Assembly (NCBI GenBank): GCA_963802205.1
Contig: CAWDHW010000029.1
Span: 62,001-126,000 of the forward strand
Origin: DYRB01 sp963802205
GTDB taxonomy: Bacteria > Pseudomonadota > Gammaproteobacteria > Chromatiales > Chromatiaceae
Direction of reading: 5' to 3'
DNA: 64,000 nucleotides
The notes beneath the pieces were generated by a model. That model was not told the origin of the DNA. It worked only from the letters and a program-made list of their open reading frames with translations, and searched no databases. Both the position numbers and the translations under genes were made by a program. Position 1 is the first letter of the stretch; every line of letters starts with the position of its first letter. Of this stretch, positions 57,978 to 64,000 are shown one piece after another.

Positions 57978-58424
57978 TCAAGCCGCGCGGGACTCCCGGA
58001 ACATCCCGATCTCCACAAGCTTGGGGAACAGGACCTGCTCCTCGCGCTCGATGCGTTGGGTCAGCATCGAAAAGACCTCCCGGGTCTCGTCCAGAAATTC
58101 CTCGGGAAATTTGTAATCCGTGTGCTTTAGCCACTTACGGTGATAGTCGTCGAAGGTCTTGCGCAGCGGCTTCTCGCCGCTGATAAAGCCCCAGGCGATG
58201 GACTTGACGCGCGGGTCCTCGTGGATCAAGAGGCTCGGGTAGATACTGCGGTCTTCGTCCGCCAAATGCCGTTTGACCCTCTCCCCGAGGTCGCACAGCA
58301 GCTCATAGGCCGTCTTGGCGTTGGGCCGTACCTTGAGCGACTCCGGGGTGAGAATCGACTGAAGATCGTCGATCATCTGCCGAAGCTCCGCGTGGTTGCC
58401 GCGGTAATCGTCCAGTGTCTGCAT
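57978..58424 (-). CDS. Hemerythrin-domain protein
   Basis: 148 residues, a four-helix bundle with di-iron ligand candidates: NHAELRQMIDDL, HLADEDRSIYP, HRKWLKH and EREEQVLFPKL. Hemerythrin-like proteins bind O2 or sense oxygen, NO or iron, or support repair of iron-sulfur sites. GGTGGA lies just before the ATG at 58424. It stands alone. Confidence 0.85.
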   Translation of the reverse strand: MQTLDDYRGNHAELRQMIDDLQSILTPESLKVRPNAKTAYELLCDLGERVKRHLADEDRSIYPSLLIHEDPRVKSIAWGFISGEKPLRKTFDDYHRKWLKHTDYKFPEEFLDETREVFSMLTQRIEREEQVLFPKLVEIGMFRESRAA

Positions 58425-58654
58425 TGTTCCACCCTCGTCGACATTCTTGTGTGTGCCTGACCGATGCACATCCTGTCACCCGCCACCAGATCGGGGATCT
58501 GAATGCGCCGGCCGGAGTCGATGCGGTCCGCTGCGCCGGGCCTGACGGCCAAGGATGCACCGCCGCATGGTGGTGGGTGTTTAGCGCAAAAGTACCTGGC
58601 TGTCAAAACTCCAGAAGGACCATCGGACAAAAGGACACGACCGCTGCGCTGACG

Positions 58655-59212
58655 TCAGACGTCCCGATCCGCCACGGCGAAGATCCCGTCGGCATTGCGG
58701 AAGTAGCTGTGATAGTCGAGGCCAAAACCGATCAGGTAGCGATCCGGTACCCGTACTCCAACGAAGTCGGCGGTAATAGCCACCGACCGCACCCGCTCCT
58801 TCTCCACCAGGACGGCGCTATGGACGCTCAGGGCCCCGTCCTCGCGGCAGGCCTGCACTACCCGGTCCAGGGTCACACCCTCGTCGAGGATGTCATCCAC
58901 CACCAGGACATGCTCGCCGCGGATGGCCGCGCTGGGGCGATGGAGCCAGTCCAGATCACCGCCGCGGGTGGTGCCCCGGTAGCGGGTGGCGTGCACATAG
59001 TCCAGGCGCAAGGGAAAGCCCAGGCGCGGCAACAGGCGTCCGACCACCACAATGCCACCCGTCACCACGCACAGGACCAGCGGGTCCTTATCCTGGAGAA
59101 CGGCGGCGATCTCCCCCGCCATGCGCTCCAAGGCCTGCTCGACCCTGTCGGACGGGACCAACAATTCGGCGCGGGCGGCAATAGCATCATAGTCGGAGCG
59201 GGAGATCTTCAT
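58655..59212 (-). CDS. hpt: Hypoxanthine phosphoribosyltransferase
   Basis: 185 residues. The PRPP loop is VLVVDDILDEGVTLDRV; CVVTGGIVVVGRLL and KERVRSVAITADFVGVRVPDRYLIGFG match HPRT. It converts hypoxanthine or guanine to nucleotide. ATG at 59212; AGGAG lies 12 bases upstream. It fits with the thioinosine phosphorylase gene nearby in purine salvage. Confidence 0.92.
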   Translation of the reverse strand: MKISRSDYDAIAARAELLVPSDRVEQALERMAGEIAAVLQDKDPLVLCVVTGGIVVVGRLLPRLGFPLRLDYVHATRYRGTTRGGDLDWLHRPSAAIRGEHVLVVDDILDEGVTLDRVVQACREDGALSVHSAVLVEKERVRSVAITADFVGVRVPDRYLIGFGLDYHSYFRNADGIFAVADRDV

Positions 59213-59317
59213 GGGGTGCAACTCCTGAACAGAAAGCGGACAAAGCGATCGCCGACAGCTTGCACCGCATCGATCCGACGGGCAATCGCGGCTGGACGAT
59301 CTGCTGTAAGCCCACGA

Positions 59318-61405
59318 TCACACCCGCCCATAGTCTTCCCTCCGCCCCAGCCAGCGCCGGATCAAGGGATCAACCAGATCGGGGCGATCTCGCAGCAGCA
59401 GGTCCGCCGCCCGCTGTGCCGCCGGGAGCAGAGACTGGTCGCGGGCAGGGTCTGCAACCCGGAAGGCGAGATCGCCCGTTTGCCGTGTCCCCAGCACCTC
59501 CCCGGGGCCGCGCATCTCCAGGTCCTTCTGAGCGATGACGAACCCACTGGATTCCCGGCGCAGGGTGTCCAGACGTTCCCATGCCTGGCCCGACAAAGGG
59601 GCGCGATAGAGCAGCACACAAAAGCTCGCCTGGGCACCCCGCCCAACTCGCCCGCGCAGTTGGTGCAATTGGGCCAACCCCAGGCGTTCTGGGTTCTCGA
59701 CGATCATCAGGCTGGCATTAGGCACGTCCACCCCGACCTCGATCACCGTAGTCGCCACCAACAGGTCCAAGTCGCCGGCCGCGAAGGTCCGCATGACTGC
59801 GTCGCGCTCCGGCCCCTTGATGCGACCGTGGACCAGACCAACCCGCAAGCCCGGCAGGCTCTCCACCAACTGGCGCGCGGTCTCCTCGGCGGCCTGGCAC
59901 TCCAGCACCTCGGACTCCTCGATCAGGGTGCACACCCAATAGGCCTGGCGCCCCTCGCCGCAGGCCTGACGGACGCGCTCGATCACTTCATCGCGACGTG
60001 CATCGGGGATGGCGACCGTGGCAATCGGAGTGCGCCCCGGTGGCAATTCGTCGATCACCGACAGGTCCAGGTCGGCATAGACCGTCATGGCCAGCGACCT
60101 GGGGATTGGGGTGGCGGTCATGATGAGCTGGTGCGGGGCCAGTCCCTCACGCGCGCCCTTCTCCCGCAGACGCATGCGCTGGTGAACGCCGAAACGGTGC
60201 TGCTCGTCGATGACGACCAGGCCGAGATTGGCGAAGGCGACATCCTCCTGGAACAGGGCGTGGGTCCCGACCATGACCCGGGCCGAGCCGTCGGCGATCC
60301 GTTCCAGCAGCCCGGCCCGCTCGCGTCCCTTGTGGCGCCCGGCAAGCCAAAGGGGCTCTATCCCTAATGGCGTCAGCCAGGCCGACAGATTGCGTAGGTG
60401 CTGCTCGCCGAGCAACTCCGTCGGGGCCATGAGGGCCACTTGGTGGTCCGCCTCCACGGCCTGGAGGGCCGCCAGGACGGCCACGATGGTCTTGCCCGAG
60501 CCCACATCGCCCTGGAGCAGGCGGAGCATCGGGATGGGGGACTCCAGATCCGCGGCTATCTCCGTCAGGACCCGCCCCTGGGCGGCGGTCAGCACAAAGG
60601 GCAGGTTCGAGCGCAGGCGCTGGCGAAGGGCCCCATCGCCCGCCAGGCGAGGGGCGGCGATGCGTCGCTGCTCCTCCCGCAGTCGGCGCAGGCTCACCTG
60701 ATGGGCGATCAGTTCCTCGAAGGCCAGGCGACGGAAGGCCGGGTGGCGGCGTTCCAGGAGATCGTCTAAGTTCGCCGTCAGCGGCGGGCGGTGCAGGTAG
60801 GCGATGGCAGCGGACAGATCCGGCAGGCCCAGTGGGGCCGTGAGCTGCTTCGGCAACAGGTCTGGCAGGAGGGAGGCCCCACGCCCCAGCCACTCCAGGG
60901 CCTGGTCGGTCAGGGATCGCCAGGTCGCCTGGTGCATGCCCTCGGTGGAGGGGTAGATGGGCGTGAGGGCGTCGGCCACCGCCGGGTCCGCCTCAGCCCC
61001 GCGGATCTGGTACTCGGGGTGGACAATCTCCAGCGACTGGGGCCCCTGACGGACCTCGCCATAGCAGCGCAGGGAAACCCCCGGCCTCAGGCCCTCCCGC
61101 TGCGCCTGGGAGAAATGGAAGAAACGCAGCAGCAGCCCCCGGGCCTCGCCGTCGGCCAGCCAGACCTTGAGCGAGCGCCGCCGCCCAAAAGCGACCTCGG
61201 CGGCAACCACAACCCCCTCCACCAGGGCCTCACCCCCCGGGGCGAGGTCGGCGATGGGGGTCAGGCGGGTGCGGTCCTGGTAGCGGCTGGGGAGGTGGAA
61301 CAGCAGGTCCTGGACCGAGGTCACCCCAAGCCCGGCCAGGCGCTCGGACAGGCGCGGCCCGACCCGCTTGAGGCGATCGATGGGGACCTCGCCGTCGTCG
61401 GTCAT
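59318..61405 (-). CDS. recG: ATP-dependent DNA helicase RecG
   Basis: 695 residues, full length. An OB/wedge domain starts RLKRVGPRLSERLAGLGV and DLLFHLPSRYQDR. Helicase motifs: RLLQGDVGSGKTIVAVLAAL (Walker A), VVIDEQHRFGVHQR (DEQH), MTATPIPRSLAMTVY, and GRVGRGAQASFC. RecG remodels stalled forks and branched DNA. The following 105 bases lead to hpt. Confidence 0.96.
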   Translation of the reverse strand: MTDDGEVPIDRLKRVGPRLSERLAGLGVTSVQDLLFHLPSRYQDRTRLTPIADLAPGGEALVEGVVVAAEVAFGRRRSLKVWLADGEARGLLLRFFHFSQAQREGLRPGVSLRCYGEVRQGPQSLEIVHPEYQIRGAEADPAVADALTPIYPSTEGMHQATWRSLTDQALEWLGRGASLLPDLLPKQLTAPLGLPDLSAAIAYLHRPPLTANLDDLLERRHPAFRRLAFEELIAHQVSLRRLREEQRRIAAPRLAGDGALRQRLRSNLPFVLTAAQGRVLTEIAADLESPIPMLRLLQGDVGSGKTIVAVLAALQAVEADHQVALMAPTELLGEQHLRNLSAWLTPLGIEPLWLAGRHKGRERAGLLERIADGSARVMVGTHALFQEDVAFANLGLVVIDEQHRFGVHQRMRLREKGAREGLAPHQLIMTATPIPRSLAMTVYADLDLSVIDELPPGRTPIATVAIPDARRDEVIERVRQACGEGRQAYWVCTLIEESEVLECQAAEETARQLVESLPGLRVGLVHGRIKGPERDAVMRTFAAGDLDLLVATTVIEVGVDVPNASLMIVENPERLGLAQLHQLRGRVGRGAQASFCVLLYRAPLSGQAWERLDTLRRESSGFVIAQKDLEMRGPGEVLGTRQTGDLAFRVADPARDQSLLPAAQRAADLLLRDRPDLVDPLIRRWLGRREDYGRV

Positions 61406-61655
61406 ACGCCGGGCGCGTGGTTCGACATGGACTGGACGGATGGATTTCGCATGGTCTCCTCCCGGGGACGGAATGCACCGAGTCTAATCCAATACCTTGA
61501 AATCGAGGGAGGGGGTGGTGGTGGGGCTCAGACCCGGTGCACAGCCCGGCGAGTGTGTCTGGCAAGACCGCAGACCGGACGCAATGGCCGATGGGTCTCC
61601 GGCGGCCAGGGACACCGGATGGGGACAGCGGGCGCGGACCCGGGGCGGGCCAGGG

Positions 61656-61925
61656 TCATTCAGTCTCCTCAAAGCGATCGGCAATCAGGGCGACGAGGGC
61701 GCCGATGGCCTCGGCCTCGTCCACCCCATCGACCTCGAGCGTGACGCGACAGCCCCTGCCGGCGGCAAGCATCATCACCCCCATGATGCTCTTGCCGTTG
61801 ACCCGTAACCCGTTGTGCTCGACCTGGACGGAGCTGCCAAAGGCCCCGGCGATCCGAACCAGCTTGGCCGCAGCGCGGGCGTGCAGGCCAAGCTTGTTGA
61901 CGATAGGAACCTCGACCCGAATCAC
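61656..61925 (-). CDS. ptsO: Phosphocarrier NPr (HPr-like)
   Basis: 89 residues from a GTG at 61925 that overlaps the upstream EIIA stop (GTGA). The phospho-His motif is KLGLHARAAAKLV near residue 10; SIMGVMMLAAGRGC is the regulatory Ser region, so phosphorylation by HprK is possible. It belongs to the regulatory PTS branch. GGAG lies 12 bases upstream. Confidence 0.92.
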   Translation of the reverse strand: MIRVEVPIVNKLGLHARAAAKLVRIAGAFGSSVQVEHNGLRVNGKSIMGVMMLAAGRGCRVTLEVDGVDEAEAIGALVALIADRFEETE

Positions 61926-62347
61926 GGCTGGCCGGTCTCCACGGTTGCCGCGGCCGCGGAGCGCCTGCAACGCATGACCCCCTCGCGACCCGCGTTCAGG
62001 GCCTTGTCCGCCAGGGCATCCAGGGGCAAGTCGGGATAGTTGAGGACCCGCACCAACATGGGCAAGTTGACCCCGGCAACGGCGAGCACCCGCGGGCGGT
62101 CCTGCAAGGCGGCGGCGATATTGGCGGGGCTCGACCCGAAGAGGTCTGTCAAGACCAGCACCCCATCCCCCTGGTCGAGCTGCGCGGCCAAGTCGATCGC
62201 AGCGACGCGCAGGGCGTCCCGGTCGGCATCGTCTGTCACCGTCAAGGCATGGGCCGGTAGCGGGCAGGTCCCGAGCATGCGCACAACGGTGGCGAGCAGG
62301 GCCGCGCCGATGTCATTATGGGTAATCAGCAGCAGGCCGACGCTCAT
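61922..62347 (-). CDS. PTS EIIA of the mannose/regulatory type
   Basis: 141 residues. The N-terminal GLLLITHNDIGAALLATV holds the phospho-His at residue 10; GVLVLTDLFGSSPANIA and AGVNLPMLVRVLNY are typical of EIIA-Man. There is no matching IIB or IIC gene in the window, as in other proteobacterial hprK-rapZ-EIIA-NPr clusters where the protein is regulatory. Overlaps rapZ (ATGA) and NPr by four bases each. Confidence 0.9.
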   Translation of the reverse strand: MSVGLLLITHNDIGAALLATVVRMLGTCPLPAHALTVTDDADRDALRVAAIDLAAQLDQGDGVLVLTDLFGSSPANIAAALQDRPRVLAVAGVNLPMLVRVLNYPDLPLDALADKALNAGREGVMRCRRSAAAATVETGQP

Positions 62348-63201
62348 GGCAGGTCCCGATGGCGGACCATGACGCTGTGACCGCCGGCCTCGAAGTGCCG
62401 TCGCAGTTCCTCAGCCATATAGACCGAGCGGTGCTGGCCGCCGGTACAGCCGAAGGCGACAGTGAGGTAGCATCGCCCGTCGGTCTCAAAACGCGGAACC
62501 CAACGATCAAAGAAGGCGATCAGGTCGGTACGCATCTCCCCGACCCCCGGGCTGGCATCCAGGAACTCCGCGACCGCCCGGTCGCGACCGGTCAAGGAAC
62601 GCAGTTCGGGCTGCCAGTGGGGATTGGGTAGGCAACGCACGTCGAAAAGAAAATCCACATCGTGGGGTATCCCATTCTTGAACCCGAAGGATTGCAGCAG
62701 AATGGCTGCCTTCGGCGAGGTATTGCCGGCGATGCGCTCGCGCACCAGACCACCCAACTCGTGGACATTGGTGTGGGTGGTGTCGATGGTGGCCGCAGCC
62801 TCGGCGCGGATGGGCTCCAGCAGGCGCCGCTCCAGTTCGATGGCCTCCGCCAGGGGGCGATCCGCCCGTGTCAGAGGGTGCTTGCGGCGGGTCTCGCTGA
62901 AGCGCTTGATGAGGGTGTCGGTGTCCGCCTCCAGGAACAGCACCCTGCAATCGACGCCCTGGACCCGGGCGTGGCGGATCAGCTCCGGGAGATCGTGCAG
63001 GTGTTGCTCGGTGTTGCGCGCATCGATGCCGACCGCGGTGAGGGAGTAGGCAGCGTCCGAGACCCCCGTGAGCCCCAGGACCATCTCCTTGAGCAGGAAA
63101 ACCGGGAGGTTATCGATGCTGTAGTAGCCAAGGTCCTCCAGGGTGCGCAGGGCCACGCTCTTGCCGGAACCCGACAGCCCACTGACGATCACCAATCGCA
63201 T
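62344..63201 (-). CDS. rapZ: RNase adapter protein RapZ
   Basis: 285 residues. Walker A GLSGSGKS at 8-15; LEDLGYYSIDNLP; SFGFKNGIPHDVDFLFDVR; AFGCTGGQHRSVYMAEEL near the end. RapZ binds nucleotides and in enteric bacteria directs GlmY/GlmZ decay to tune GlmS. AAGGAT eight bases before the ATG at 63201. An AT-rich stretch lies upstream. Confidence 0.93.
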   Translation of the reverse strand: MRLVIVSGLSGSGKSVALRTLEDLGYYSIDNLPVFLLKEMVLGLTGVSDAAYSLTAVGIDARNTEQHLHDLPELIRHARVQGVDCRVLFLEADTDTLIKRFSETRRKHPLTRADRPLAEAIELERRLLEPIRAEAAATIDTTHTNVHELGGLVRERIAGNTSPKAAILLQSFGFKNGIPHDVDFLFDVRCLPNPHWQPELRSLTGRDRAVAEFLDASPGVGEMRTDLIAFFDRWVPRFETDGRCYLTVAFGCTGGQHRSVYMAEELRRHFEAGGHSVMVRHRDLP

Positions 63202-63321
63202 GGATTGATCCTTAGTAAGGTTTCTCGTTGTTAGTCTTGAGTGCTTGGTTTGATATTTCAATTCAATCCAATACGAAAAAGACTAGAAAAATAGCACAAG
63301 GGCATAGCGGCATCGGTTAGG

Positions 63322-63597
63322 GGCCTCAGTCCACACCTACCCATATCTCGGCGATTAGGAATTGTCTCGCATGGAGACACAAAGACGCGGAGCAACAAAA
63401 GCAGTGGAAAACAACCCTCGCCGGACGGCGCGATGGGGCATGCCTTGGCGACGACACGGCTGGGGACACGCCTGAACCCCTTCCAGTAATGCCTAAATCT
63501 CCTGACGCATGATGTAACGCATTGTTTTTTGCTTCTCTGTGCCTCCGTGTCTCCGCGAGAAGCTCAAGAGATATGGGTAGTGACATGGCCTCAGTCC
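63322..63597. mobile_element. MITE-like inverted-repeat element between rapZ and hprK
   Basis: CTACCCATATCTC (63337-63349) and its exact reverse complement (63568-63580) bound a segment whose inner ends also pair imperfectly (CTCGCATGGAGACAC... against ...GTGTCTCCGCGAG). An 11-base direct repeat GGCCTCAGTCC lies outside at 63322-63332 and 63587-63597. The right copy covers the hprK stop codon, so this looks like a target duplication. Between them there is no plausible gene. The inner motif resembles the GAGACGCGGAGGCGCAGAG repeats I recall from many environmental genomes. Confidence 0.62.
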
Positions 63598-64000
63598 GGA
63601 TCCCCGCCCAACGCAGCGACATTGTCCTCCAGGGCGCGGCTCTGGCGCTCTGCGAAATCCACGCCGGCATCATAGCCGCGGATGCGGAGGTTCTGACTGC
63701 GCACCGCTGCCTCCACCAGGATCGCCAGGTTGCGCCCAGGGGCGACCGGCATGGTGACTTCGGCAACGGCCACCCCCAGCACGCTGCGCGCCGAAAGGCT
63801 GCCGGCAAGGCGGTCGATCCCGCCCAACTCTTCCGGGGTCATGACCTTGAGGTTGATGATGAGATTGAGGTGCCCGCTCTGGGCCACGGCGCTCTCGCCG
63901 AACATGGCGCGGATGTTCAGCACCCCCAACCCACGGACCTCCAGGAAATCGCGCAGCAGGGGCGGACAGGTGCCATCGAGGGTCTCCGGGGCCACCCTGG
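63591..64000 (-). CDS. hprK: HPr kinase/phosphorylase, C-terminal part (partial)
   Basis: The last 136 residues, with the gene running off the right edge. LRDFLEVRGLGVLNIRAMFG is the diagnostic HprK motif; AVAEVTMPVAPGRNLAILVE follows. Full HprK is about 310 residues; the P-loop is outside the window. It phosphorylates a Ser of HPr/NPr using ATP or pyrophosphate. It is upstream of rapZ-EIIA-NPr in the usual proteobacterial order. Confidence 0.9.
   Translation of the reverse strand, partial: RVAPETLDGTCPPLLRDFLEVRGLGVLNIRAMFGESAVAQSGHLNLIINLKVMTPEELGGIDRLAGSLSARSVLGVAVAEVTMPVAPGRNLAILVEAAVRSQNLRIRGYDAGVDFAERQSRALEDNVAALGGDPD

Overview
The window is GC-rich chromosomal DNA from a gammaproteobacterium, most likely a purple sulfur bacterium (Chromatiaceae). 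The strongest marker is a small secreted Gly/Tyr/Asn-rich sulfur globule protein at 23.1-23.5 kb. The order alaS-lysC-csrA-tRNA-Ser, the pncC-thpR-recA-recX run and the hprK/rapZ/EIIA/NPr cluster also fit Gammaproteobacteria. No phage, plasmid, CRISPR or intact insertion sequence is visible. Mobile DNA is limited to short inverted-repeat elements and one decayed transposase fragment.

Layout. 0-2.2 kb: end of a Bat (aerotolerance-type) operon. 2.3-6.2 kb: HPP membrane protein plus CBS protein, a TrmO-domain protein with a signal-like N-terminus, and an allantoinase-like deacetylase coupled to a GNAT. 6.2-14.9 kb: a MITE-like element, an eight-haem/TPR cytochrome, two Tat-signal paralogues flanking pqiABC, and a lipoprotein. 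15-22.7 kb: DUF1254 protein, secreted arylsulfatase, MscS channel, outer-membrane barrel, AraC regulator. 23-25.9 kb: sulfur globule protein with clear promoter and terminator, a 2Fe-2S flavoreductase with an HTH-like N-terminus, and a GNAT. 26-35.1 kb: housekeeping block (larE, pncC, thpR, recA, recX, alaS, lysC, csrA, tRNA-Ser). 35.3-37.1 kb: frameshifted glycosidase-like gene and transposase remnant. 37-54.6 kb: carbon module with glycerol dehydrogenase, shikimate-dehydrogenase-like protein, glgC, a formate/nitrite-family channel, L-lactate dehydrogenase, the fructose PTS (fruA, fruK, fruB), an OprB sugar porin, and a divergent periplasmic binding protein/hybrid histidine kinase/response regulator set. 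55-64 kb: YbeL- and YgfX-like proteins, thioinosine phosphorylase, hemerythrin, hpt, recG, NPr, EIIA-Man, rapZ and the end of hprK.

How it fits together. The 37-54 kb genes suggest uptake of fructose through OprB and the PTS, with glycogen synthesis (GlgC) and fermentation outlets (lactate dehydrogenase, FNT channel), possibly sensed by the adjacent binding protein and kinase. The 62-64 kb cluster supplies a regulatory PTS branch (HprK, NPr, EIIA-Man) beside the sugar-transporting branch in FruB.

Oddities. Seven genes (batD, pqiA, pqiB, pqiC, the DUF1254 gene, the glycosidase-like gene, fruB) each carry one or two single-base indels, mostly in short G/C runs, while the downstream frame stays conserved. 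Sequencing error is at least as likely as gene decay. Three copies of a structured intergenic repeat (26.1, 40.8 and 48.2 kb) share palindromes, and one stem differs between two copies by compensating changes. Two further inverted-repeat elements sit at 6.2 and 63.3 kb.
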